Assembly: GCF_026627425.1 (NCBI RefSeq)
Contig: NZ_JAPNLH010000027.1
Span: forward strand, 1 to 37,185
DNA length: 37,185 nucleotides
Source of the DNA: Arthrobacter endolithicus
GTDB lineage: Bacteria > Actinomycetota > Actinomycetes > Actinomycetales > Micrococcaceae
Reading direction: 5' to 3'
The translations under genes were made by a program, and so were the position numbers. The notes beneath the pieces were generated by a model, which saw nothing but the letters and a program-made list of their open reading frames with translations, made no database searches and was not told the origin of the DNA. Below are positions 1 to 7,078 of the stretch, piece by piece (position 1 is the stretch's first letter; each line of letters starts with the position of its first letter).

Positions 1-120
1 CCCTATCTAGACGCCATCGCGGACGAACTCAACGACCGTCCGCGCGCCGTCCTGGGATTCCTCACACCACGAGAAGCCTTCACCAAACAACTCAACGACA
101 ATGTTGCTAACACGGCTTGA
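1..120 (+). CDS. IS30-family transposase, C-terminal end (partial)
   Basis: The plus strand is open from base 1 to a TGA at 118-120 and encodes 39 residues. The stretch NDRPRAVLGFLTPREAF is the usual end of IS30-type DDE transposases, where an Arg-Pro-Arg run is followed by LGF-x-TP-x-E-x-F. The rest of the gene lies outside the window, so its integrity cannot be judged. I do not see an obvious terminal inverted repeat just after the stop, so the right end of the element may be missing. The identification rests on this short conserved tail only. Confidence 0.75.
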   Translation, partial: PYLDAIADELNDRPRAVLGFLTPREAFTKQLNDNVANTA

Positions 121-129
121 CACCGCCCA

Positions 130-400
130 GTCCTCTACGCAGGGAAAGGGAGGATGAGGGGTTGCACCGGTGATGCCCGTGAGGCCGGCGTCGTCCCAGC
201 CGTGAAATACCGTCACGTTTTCGGCTCTGGCGATTCGCAAGCACGCTTCGTCCAGGCTCAGCAGATCCATATCGGCCGCACCACGGTCGCTACTAACAGC
301 TCGTTGCCGGACTCGGTGAAGGCCGCCCGTAGCTGGGTCAGCGGCACTACTCACGCCGGAGTCGGAGATTAATACATGGTCACGTAGCAGCTGGATCATG
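130..400 (-). pseudogene. Unrecognised degraded reading frame
   Basis: Between the transposase tail and the MFS gene lie about 450 bases without an intact gene. On the minus strand, an ATG at 400 opens MIQLLRDHVLISDSGVS. Protein-like sequence then appears in another frame (LTQLRAAFTESGNELLVAT), and afterwards again in the first frame (LLSLDEACLRIARAENVTVF). The switch of plausible frames suggests a gene broken by two small indels. The frame then runs antisense through the transposase remnant without a stop. I do not recognise the family. It could also be non-coding sequence that happens to stay open, which is common at this GC content. Confidence 0.25.
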
Positions 401-569
401 GTCAAAAGCCGCCCTTTCTCATGGCACGTTCCCGGTTCCTCGGCCCCGGTGAGAAACGAAACGGCGCAGCCCTGCAGGAATTTCTTCCTGGCGGGCCGCG
501 CCGTTCGGGTAGTCCGCCGTGCGGCTGTCCCTGCCACCGCAGGTCAGCACGCACCATCGGGTGGTACGG

Positions 570-2684
570 CTACCGGCCGGTCTGGGCCTGGTCCCCGCCC
601 CTCAGGGCAACCTGCTGCTCTGCCAGGTACTGGGCTGCCGCCCGCTGCAGATCCCGCTCCTGGGCAAGCCGTTCCGCAAGCTCGGCCAGCCGCTCCGCCG
701 TGGCATGCTGCACGGCGGCTGTGTTGCGCTGCTGCGCAGCGTATTCGCCGACCGTGCTCAGGGCTGAACTCAGCTGCAGCTGCTGCTCAGCGAGGATCCG
801 TTGAGTCAGCTGGATCTGTGTTGCCAAGTCCAGCTGAGCCTGAGCTTCGGCCAGTTGAGTAACTGCCGACGGGGAAGCCACCGAGTGTTTTTGCCCCTGA
901 CCTGCTCCGTCGTATGCGGGGCGTGACGGACGCCGCATCGCCGGGCCGGCGTTGTGGAGAAGGACATCGGCAAATTCGCGGTCCAGATCCGTTTCTGCGC
1001 CAGCGGGCCGGTCGGTCAGCGCCGCCGTTCCGTCGCTGAGCAGATCTGTATTTGTAGCAGTCACACCAGCGGCCACCACGGCGGTTAGGGCCTTGTCGGC
1101 AGGGCCGTCGACGGGAACAATGTCGACCGTGCGGCGCAGCGGAACCTCCTTGATCAAAAGCACCGCGATGAGTGCCAGCACGGACATAGCAGCCGCGATC
1201 GTAAAGATTAGAGCCGTTCCGTCTCCGTAGGCTGCACGCACAATCTGCGCGATCGGCGCCGGTAGGTCCTTCACGTCCAGTGAGACACCCGAACCCCCAC
1301 CGGCACCCTGCACGCCGATGCTTTTCAGCCCGGTCGTCACCAGGTCGGTCACCCTGGCCCCGAGGATTGCGCCGAGCACGGAAACGCCGGCGGCGCCTCC
1401 GACGGTGCGGAAGAAGGCGACGGAACCACTGGCAGCCCCGATGTCCTTGGCCGCTACGGTGTTCTGCACGGCAAGAACCAGATTCTGCATCATCATGCCG
1501 AGTCCCAGTCCGAAGATGAAGGTGTAGATGCCGACCAGGAACAGGTCGGTGGAGTGATCAATGGTTCCGGCGAAGCCCAGGCCCACGATCAGCAACGCCG
1601 CGCCGCCGACCAGGTACGCTTTCCACTTTCCGAACCTGCTGACCAGCTGACCGGCGGCAACCGAACCGATCAGGTTCCCGGCGATCATCGGCATGGTCAG
1701 CAGACCTGCCTCGGTGGGTGTGGCCCCACGCGATACCTGATAATACTGTCCGAGGTAGCTGGACGAGGCGAACATCGCGACGCCGACGGCGATGGAGGCG
1801 ATGATGGCCAGGGCCGGAGTGCGCTGGGCAATGATCTTCAGCGGGATAATCGGCTGGGCAGCCTTTGATTCCACCAGGACGAGCAGTGCCAGCATAACGA
1901 CGCTGCCTCCGACCATCAGCGCACTCTGCCACGAGATCCAGTCGTAGTAGTTGGCCTGTCCGGCGAAGGAAACCCAAATCAGCAGCAGACTGACGCCCGC
2001 CGTCAGCAGGATGGATCCGGCATAGTCGATCTTGACCTTGCGCTTGATGTGCACAAGCTTCAAAGTTTTCTGCAGCAGGATCAAAGCGATGATGGCCAGC
2101 GGTACGCAAACGTAGAAGGTCCAGCGCCAGCCGAGCGGGCTGTCAACGATGAAACCGCCCAGCAGCGGGCCGCCTGCCGTGGCAACGGCCATCACGGCGC
2201 CCATGTAGCCTGAGTACCGACCGCGTTCACGCGGCGGGATGATGGTGCCGATGATGGACTGCGCGAGGGCAGTCAGTCCACCCATGGCCACACCCTGGAT
2301 CACCCGTGCGGTCAGCAGTACCGGAATGGATCCCGAAAGACCCGCCAGCACCGAGCCGGCCACAAAGATAATGATGGAAAGCTGGACCAGCAGCTTTTTG
2401 TCAAAGAGGTCCGATAGCTTGCCCCAGATGGGGGTCGTCGCGGCATTGGCCAACAGCGATGCGGTAATGACCCAAGCAAAATCAGTCTGGGTGCCGTGGA
2501 GTTCTGACATGATCGTCGGGAGCGCGTTGGCAACAATAGTACTGCTCAGGATGGCCGTAAAGAGTGCTGCCAGCAGCCCGGTCAGCGCCTCGAGGATCTG
2601 CCGGTGATTCATCGGCGTGCTTTTATGCTCCGCCTGCCGTGTTGCTGCCGGTGCCGCCGGTGCGGTTGTGGCGTGATTTGCCAT
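570..2684 (-). CDS. MFS drug exporter, DHA2 (EmrB/QacA) type, with long coiled-coil tail
   Basis: This 704-residue protein is a proton-driven multidrug exporter of the 14-helix DHA2 family. An MFS start (DxxWVITASLLANAATTPIWGKLSD, residues about 68-92) is followed by the antiporter motif C (GGPLLGG, 171-177) and many hydrophobic helices up to about residue 512. The last 190 residues are unusual. They are hydrophilic and end in an Ala/Gln/Glu/Leu-rich region (about 610-695) that reads as a cytoplasmic coiled coil; most family members stop soon after helix 14. The ATG overlaps the stop of the upstream marR gene (TAATG) and is preceded by AGGAGA, so translation is coupled. Repression by the MarR protein is likely. 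The substrate cannot be told from sequence. Confidence 0.9.
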   Translation of the reverse strand: MANHATTAPAAPAATRQAEHKSTPMNHRQILEALTGLLAALFTAILSSTIVANALPTIMSELHGTQTDFAWVITASLLANAATTPIWGKLSDLFDKKLLVQLSIIIFVAGSVLAGLSGSIPVLLTARVIQGVAMGGLTALAQSIIGTIIPPRERGRYSGYMGAVMAVATAGGPLLGGFIVDSPLGWRWTFYVCVPLAIIALILLQKTLKLVHIKRKVKIDYAGSILLTAGVSLLLIWVSFAGQANYYDWISWQSALMVGGSVVMLALLVLVESKAAQPIIPLKIIAQRTPALAIIASIAVGVAMFASSSYLGQYYQVSRGATPTEAGLLTMPMIAGNLIGSVAAGQLVSRFGKWKAYLVGGAALLIVGLGFAGTIDHSTDLFLVGIYTFIFGLGLGMMMQNLVLAVQNTVAAKDIGAASGSVAFFRTVGGAAGVSVLGAILGARVTDLVTTGLKSIGVQGAGGGSGVSLDVKDLPAPIAQIVRAAYGDGTALIFTIAAAMSVLALIAVLLIKEVPLRRTVDIVPVDGPADKALTAVVAAGVTATNTDLLSDGTAALTDRPAGAETDLDREFADVLLHNAGPAMRRPSRPAYDGAGQGQKHSVASPSAVTQLAEAQAQLDLATQIQLTQRILAEQQLQLSSALSTVGEYAAQQRNTAAVQHATAERLAELAERLAQERDLQRAAAQYLAEQQVALRGGDQAQTGR

Positions 2685-3196
2685 TAATTTTCTCCTGCAA
2701 GCGTCTGGGACTGGTGGTCCTGAATGGTTCCATATTTGTGCGTCCGCGTTTGGGGTCCGACGGCGGCACGAAGCGTCGCAGTGAGATGCTGCACGGTGTG
2801 CGCGGTACTGGCGGCTTCCTCTTCGCTCCAGCCGGCGAGCATTTGCTGCACGGTGCTGGCCCGACGATGTTCAATCTCCGCCAGATACGTCCGCCCCTTC
2901 TCGGACGCGGAGAGCAAGTAGGCTCTCCCGTCCGCGGGATCCGGCTCACGAAAAATGAAGTTGTGCTCTTCCAAGTCAGCGGCCTGCCGGCTCAACGCCG
3001 AGGCTCCTACGCCAAGCCGGGCCGCGACGTCAGAGGCACGCACCGGCTCTCCCCCGGCAACAATGCGTAAGACTCCTTCAAGTGCAACTCCTAGATCCGC
3101 TGCCTGGGCTGATGCTGTGGTTGTGCACCGCAGGGTCCGCTGTAAATCGAAAATACAGTACACCAGCTCGGCGGCGGTGTGTTGAGCGACAGGCAT
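2684..3196 (-). CDS. MarR-family transcriptional regulator
   Basis: The protein has 170 residues and a winged-helix core: VRASDVAARLGVGASALSRQ is the recognition helix-turn-helix, and the wing contains PDPADGRAYLLSASEKG, the typical D-x-R region of MarR proteins. The frame is open to a TTG at 3208, but I choose the ATG at 3196 because GGAGGA lies four bases before it (3206-3201). The gene overlaps the MFS start by one base, the classical marR-efflux pair in which a ligand releases the repressor and the pump is induced. Two palindromes in its own promoter are the probable binding sites, so autoregulation is likely. The ligand is unknown. Confidence 0.9.
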   Translation of the reverse strand: MPVAQHTAAELVYCIFDLQRTLRCTTTASAQAADLGVALEGVLRIVAGGEPVRASDVAARLGVGASALSRQAADLEEHNFIFREPDPADGRAYLLSASEKGRTYLAEIEHRRASTVQQMLAGWSEEEAASTAHTVQHLTATLRAAVGPQTRTHKYGTIQDHQSQTLAGEN

Positions 3197-3204
3197 GCCG
3201 TCCT

Positions 3205-3215
3205 CCAATGATTGG
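3205..3215. promoter_or_regulatory. Putative MarR operator 2 (over the marR ribosome-binding site)
   Basis: CCAATGATTGG is a perfect palindrome with one central base. It overlaps the start of the GGAGGA ribosome-binding site of marR and lies in the transcribed leader. It shares the CAAT-GATTGGTT pattern with operator 1, and the centres are about 31 bp apart, roughly three helical turns. Confidence 0.5.
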
Positions 3216-3227
3216 TTGCCTGTAACA

Positions 3228-3256
3228 ACTATAACTCAATCGATTGGTTAGGGCAA
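3228..3256 (-). promoter_or_regulatory. Predicted sigma70-type promoter of the marR-MFS operon
   Basis: Reading the minus strand, TTGCCC (3256-3251) and TATAGT (3233-3228) are separated by exactly 17 bases, a good match to the housekeeping consensus. Transcription would start near 3221, about 25 bases before the marR ATG. The predicted operator palindrome sits within the spacer. Confidence 0.6.
3237..3246. promoter_or_regulatory. Putative MarR operator 1 (promoter spacer)
   Basis: CAATCGATTG is a perfect 10-bp palindrome lying between the -35 and -10 elements of the marR promoter. On the plus strand it continues as GGTT, matching the flank of the second site at 3205-3215. A protein bound here would block RNA polymerase. 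Confidence 0.5.
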
Positions 3257-3465
3257 CTAACTACCGCGTGTTTTTGATCGCAGAATTTGGGGTCCTACAG
3301 GAAGCGGAAAAATCGGACGCTAAGGCCGAGTCGAAGCGGGCGACCACTGGTCCGCAGCTTGTCGATTCAGGAAAGTCCGAGGCAATTCTGCGGCTGTTGC
3401 TGTCGCAAGGAGTGCATTGGACAGCCCGACAGACTCGCCCGCCCTGCTCGGCCCCTTTCCTGGGG

Positions 3466-3807
3466 TCAGTGCTCCGGCGGCGGCGCCTGTGGCAGCTGCT
3501 CCGCCTGGCCCTGTGGCGTCGCCGACTCAGGCTGCGGCGCTTGCTGCTCCTGTGGTGCCTGTGGTGTCTGTGGTGCCTGTGGTGTCTGTGGTGCCTGTGG
3601 TGTCCAAGTGAGGGTGATGTCCACCATTTCTCCGGCCTCGGCTATGTGCAGCAGCAGGTCCTGACCGAAAAATTGCTCATGAATGTCTTCCGCCCCCTCC
3701 GCGCTGACTTGCGCGGCAAGACTTTTCATCGACTGCGCCATTGCCCTGCCCCAGTCCTGCGCCTGCCGGCTGGAGGCCTGCGTCGTGGCCGTGTAAGTCT
3801 TAGACAT
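3466..3807 (-). CDS. Small hypothetical protein with Pro/Gln repeat tail
   Basis: This 113-residue protein starts at an ATG preceded at some distance by AGGAAAGGA. Residues 1-70 are ordinary (MSKTYTATTQASSRQAQDWG, then an acidic/hydrophobic stretch ending in a probable beta strand MVDITLTW). The rest is a low-complexity tail of TPQAPQ units followed by more Pro, Gln and Ala, ending in PPPEH. The tail is encoded by a 54-bp tandem repeat. There is no signal peptide or membrane segment, so it should be cytoplasmic. I do not recognise the family. It stands alone between the marR promoter region and the universal stress gene, all on the minus strand. The coherent N-terminal region and matching start signal make it likely to be real. 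Confidence 0.6.
   Translation of the reverse strand: MSKTYTATTQASSRQAQDWGRAMAQSMKSLAAQVSAEGAEDIHEQFFGQDLLLHIAEAGEMVDITLTWTPQAPQTPQAPQTPQAPQEQQAPQPESATPQGQAEQLPQAPPPEH
3551..3604. repeat. Tandem 9/18-bp repeat inside a coding region
   Basis: Six consecutive 9-bp units alternate TGTGGTGCC and TGTGGTGTC, giving three 18-bp repeats. On the minus strand they encode repeated TPQAPQ. Because the unit is a multiple of three, slippage would change tail length without shifting the frame. Confidence 0.9.
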
Positions 3808-3988
3808 ACCCGCACTGTCCTTTCCTGATCCAACTCCGCTACCGAAAGTGAGGCAAGCGTATCAGCGGCATCCCGGCGTCGGAGGTGGCTGCGGTTCTGC
3901 ACCGCGGTCTTCTCCATCCTGACCTACTTAACCCTCCAGCGGTAGTGCCGGGCCTCCTGCACGGACGTTTCGCCCCTTTCGCCAGCGG

Positions 3989-4849
3989 TCACTGGACCGA
4001 TGGTTCGTGCATTCTGACAATGACCGTCGGGCATTGAATCCGCTGCAGCACTTCATACCCGACCTTCCCGATCTGCACTCTTTTGATGGCATCACGACCC
4101 CTGCTGCCTACCACCAGCAAACGTGAATTCCGGGCTGCCCGGACCAGCTCCTCGGCCGGGCTGAGGGGCATTGGCGCGTTCCGGGCCGGACTTTGCAGAT
4201 GCACCGCCAGGTCCGGGTGTTCCTGCCGGACCGCGATAACAGCATGGGCGAGCAGGTCTTGTCCTTGCTGACCCGTTGTTGCACCCGCGTATATGGCGAG
4301 CAGGTCTTGTCCGAGTCGGGCCGCCTCGGCTGCGGCGAAGGTGATGGCTGCAACGGATTCAAGCGACCCATCGACGCCGACAATGACGCCGGAGCGTCCG
4401 CGCAGTGAGATGGCCGGAATCACGGCGACTGGACAGCGGCTCAGCGTGGCTATCTGCAGGCTGACTACGCCAGCGTCCTCGCCATGAGCGGAGCCGACAC
4501 GGTCCGTGCCAATGATGACCAGATCGGCACCGGGTGAAAGGGCGGTAAGGACATCAGCCGCCTCGCCCCGGTGCAGCGCCGTATTAACCGTTACCGAGGG
4601 CGCAAGATCTCTGGCTCGGGCTGCCTCGTTCCGTAGCAGCTGCCGGGACACCTCCATCGTTGCCGCAGCCTGGGCGCGGTCGCGGGACGCCCAGTCTTCC
4701 GGAACGCAATGGATTAATGTCACCTCATGCCCCAGGGCCTGAGCCCGGCGCAGCGCCCAAAGAACGGCAGCGCCGCTCGGTGCGGAGCCATCCACGCCAA
4801 CCAGCAGCAGCCCCGCCCCCGGGGCCTGTGCGGCCACTGCCCGGGCCAC
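3989..4849 (-). CDS. Tandem-domain universal stress protein (UspA family)
   Basis: The protein has 286 residues and two Usp domains. Each opens with a beta strand and Asp (LLLVGVDGSAPSG near residue 14; VIVGVDGSLES in the second half). The second ends with GSRGRDAIKRVQIGKVG, a variant of the G-x2-G-x9-G nucleotide-binding motif of ATP-binding Usp proteins; the first domain has a weaker version (GTDRVGSAHGED). Such proteins act in the cytoplasm in stress or dormancy physiology. The GTG at 4849 follows the kynU stop directly (TAGGTG), so the two are probably co-translated; a GTG four codons later is an alternative start. An exact 18-bp direct repeat (4247-4264 and 4295-4312) encodes GQDLLA twice in the second domain. 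Confidence 0.88.
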   Translation of the reverse strand: MARAVAAQAPGAGLLLVGVDGSAPSGAAVLWALRRAQALGHEVTLIHCVPEDWASRDRAQAAATMEVSRQLLRNEAARARDLAPSVTVNTALHRGEAADVLTALSPGADLVIIGTDRVGSAHGEDAGVVSLQIATLSRCPVAVIPAISLRGRSGVIVGVDGSLESVAAITFAAAEAARLGQDLLAIYAGATTGQQGQDLLAHAVIAVRQEHPDLAVHLQSPARNAPMPLSPAEELVRAARNSRLLVVGSRGRDAIKRVQIGKVGYEVLQRIQCPTVIVRMHEPSVQ

Positions 4850-6118
4850 CTATCCAGCCAGTTCTTCGCTGATGGCGTCCACGCCGAGCCAGAGCTCGGC
4901 AAAGCTGGTGGACAGAGGAGAAAGACCAAGCCGGATACCGTTCGGGTTCCGGAAATCGGGTATGACGCCCTTTTCCCACAGTGCAGGCATGACGGTTTGA
5001 AACGTTGGGTGTTCGACGGTGATGTGGCTGCCGCGTCGCTGTGCGTCCCGCGGACTTGCCAGCGTCGCCCCCAGCGGCGCCAGGACGTCGTCGAACAAGC
5101 GCAGTGCAAAATCGGTCAAGGTGACGGACTTTGCGCGCACGGCAGCAATGCCAACCTCGTCGATCAGGGCAATCATGTCCTGCATGGCCAGCATCCCCAC
5201 CACCGGCGGGGTTCCGCTGGTGAAGGCGCGGATGCCGGGGGCCGCCTCATAACGCTCCCCCATGCCGAACGGATCGGCACTGCCCAACCACCCCTGAATG
5301 GGTTGTCGCAGCACGGCTTGGTGGATCCGGCGTACGTAACCGAACGCAGGTGCGCCCGGACCCCCGTTGAGATATTTGTAGCTACAGCCAACGGCCAGGT
5401 CCACGCCCCACATGTCGAGTTCGGTAGGAACAACACCCACCGAATGGCAGAGGTCCCAAAGAATCAGGGCTCCGGCCTCGTGCGCCTGTGCGGTGAGCAG
5501 GTGCATGTCGGCCAGGTAGCCGGACCGGTAGGCGACGTGGCTGAGCACCACCAGCGCGGTCTGCTCGCTGAGCACAGCGCCGAGGTCCTGCGCGCGCACG
5601 CCGCCGTCACGGGGCGGATGGATCCACCGCAATGTTAGCCCGCACTCGCTGGCAATGCCCTCCAGGACAAAGCGGTCGGTGGGGAAGTTGTCCGTATCCA
5701 GGACCACTTCCCTGCGCCCGGGCCGTGCGGCGACGGCGGCCCGGCACAGCTTGTAGAGCAGCACGGTGGTCGAGTCCCCTATCGTGACCTGACCCGGCCC
5801 GGCACCGAGTGCCACCCGTCCCAGATCGTCCCCAATTTTGCCCGGGAGAGCGAGCCAGCCCTCGTCCCAGCCGCGAATCAACCGGCCGGCCCATTGAGTC
5901 TGCAGAAAGTTCGCGATTCGCCCGGCACTGGCAGTCAGCGGCCGGCCGAGCGAGTTTCCGTCAAGATAGGAAACTACGGCGGGGTCATCGCTGCCGAGAA
6001 ATCCCGTGCGGTATCCGCTGAGGGCATCACCCAGATCGAGTTCTTGTGCGGCAAGGAACGTTGGCCGCCCGGCGTCGACGGTCGAGGCGGGCGTGGCGCC
6101 GTTGGGGCTCTCAGTCAT
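4850..6118 (-). CDS. kynU: Kynureninase
   Basis: Kynureninase is a PLP enzyme that cleaves L-kynurenine to anthranilate and alanine in tryptophan degradation. The 422-residue length is normal. GDSTTVLLYK (114-123) matches the phosphate-binding region, WDLCHS (221-226) carries the PLP-contacting Asp, and CSYKYLNGGPGAP (245-257) contains the Schiff-base lysine, K248. The C-terminal part has the RRGSHITVEHP and GIRLGLSPL segments of the family. The gene lies 21 bases after the MaoC gene, and the universal stress gene follows with no gap. No tryptophan dioxygenase or formamidase gene is nearby, so the rest of the pathway is elsewhere or absent. The SD is weak (TGGAA). Confidence 0.93.
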   Translation of the reverse strand: MTESPNGATPASTVDAGRPTFLAAQELDLGDALSGYRTGFLGSDDPAVVSYLDGNSLGRPLTASAGRIANFLQTQWAGRLIRGWDEGWLALPGKIGDDLGRVALGAGPGQVTIGDSTTVLLYKLCRAAVAARPGRREVVLDTDNFPTDRFVLEGIASECGLTLRWIHPPRDGGVRAQDLGAVLSEQTALVVLSHVAYRSGYLADMHLLTAQAHEAGALILWDLCHSVGVVPTELDMWGVDLAVGCSYKYLNGGPGAPAFGYVRRIHQAVLRQPIQGWLGSADPFGMGERYEAAPGIRAFTSGTPPVVGMLAMQDMIALIDEVGIAAVRAKSVTLTDFALRLFDDVLAPLGATLASPRDAQRRGSHITVEHPTFQTVMPALWEKGVIPDFRNPNGIRLGLSPLSTSFAELWLGVDAISEELAG

Positions 6119-6139
6119 GTGTTCCAGCTTACTGGCCGC

Positions 6140-7078
6140 TTAGAGCGCAGCCACGCTCCCACAGAAGTGCCTGCGGCCGGAGTGCACATTCCAGCCAACA
6201 TACTCCGAACGCTGCCAGAGTCCGTCGTCGTTGCGCGTGTCCGTTATATGTACCGCTACCGATGCGGGCAGGAAGACGGGCGCCTCAAAGGTAATCTCCC
6301 AGGAAAAGGCGTCCGGTTCCGGCGAGCCGACGTCGGAGAGCACGCGCGCCGCCAGATACATCCCGTGCGCCAAGGATCGCCGCATGCCCAGTACCTTCGC
6401 GGAGAGGACGCTGAGGTGAATGGGGTTAAAGTCACCGGAGACGGCGGCATAGGCCCTGCCGGCATCGACCCCGAGCCGCCATAGCGCCGTCGGATCCGGC
6501 GGGTTGAACGGCGTGTTCGCAGCATCCCACCCCACACCGGGAGCGGCAGGTTTGTCCACGCCGGGCAGGAAGACGCCCTTGGCCAAATACGTTGAGACTC
6601 CTCGCCAGAGCAGCTCGGCAGAACCATCGGCACGGACCTCAACGACGACTTCAACCTGCGTGCCGGCCCGGTGTCCGCTGAGCCTACGCGCCCAAGACCT
6701 GATCGACACCGGCTGGGTGTACAGGACGGGTCCAAGATGCCGCACGCGGTTCTTCAAGTGGATCATCCCCAGCAGCGGCAACGGAAAATCCTCGCTGACC
6801 ATGACACTCATGGCCACGGGAAAGGCCATCGCATGGATAAAGCCTGAAGGCATAACGTCGCGCGCGGGCTTGCCCAGCAGATGTTGATACTCGGTCATTT
6901 TCGCGAGATCCGCAACCACGCCTCGTACTTCATGGCAGCGCGGCGGCAACGAGGTGTGGGAAGCTCCGCCCAGAACCCTTGATTTTGCCGCGGCAGCCGC
7001 CGCATTGACATACAGCTTTGACAACGAGGGCATGCCGGTCAGGACGTGCACCTGCTCATGCGCCGCCGGGCCGCTCAT
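6140..7078 (-). CDS. MaoC-like (R)-specific hydratase/dehydratase (HtdX-like)
   Basis: This 312-residue double hot-dog protein is expected to hydrate trans-2-enoyl thioesters or dehydrate (R)-3-hydroxyacyl thioesters. The C-terminal hot-dog domain carries GDFNPIH (215-221), with D216 and H221 as the catalytic pair, followed by the family helix SLAHGMYLAARV. The N-terminal half (about 75-170) is a second, non-catalytic hot-dog fold. The ATG overlaps the stop of the upstream FabG-type gene (ATGA), so the reductase and dehydratase are probably made together. In M. tuberculosis the equivalent gene is htdX (Rv0241c), next to fabG4 and fadA2. Substrate chain length is not evident. Confidence 0.85.
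   Translation of the reverse strand: MSGPAAHEQVHVLTGMPSLSKLYVNAAAAAAKSRVLGGASHTSLPPRCHEVRGVVADLAKMTEYQHLLGKPARDVMPSGFIHAMAFPVAMSVMVSEDFPLPLLGMIHLKNRVRHLGPVLYTQPVSIRSWARRLSGHRAGTQVEVVVEVRADGSAELLWRGVSTYLAKGVFLPGVDKPAAPGVGWDAANTPFNPPDPTALWRLGVDAGRAYAAVSGDFNPIHLSVLSAKVLGMRRSLAHGMYLAARVLSDVGSPEPDAFSWEITFEAPVFLPASVAVHITDTRNDDGLWQRSEYVGWNVHSGRRHFCGSVAAL

Noticed and set aside
3551-3604. Short regularly spaced repeats that might suggest a CRISPR-like array
   Set aside because: The units are 9 bp, directly adjacent and without spacers, and they encode a regular TPQAPQ tail, so this is a coding tandem repeat.
3244-3828. Plus-strand frames of 125-194 codons opposite the small repeat protein
   Set aside because: They are Arg/Leu/Cys-rich shadows with repeated WCLWCLW-type runs and lack start signals; the minus-strand frame has balanced composition and an upstream SD.
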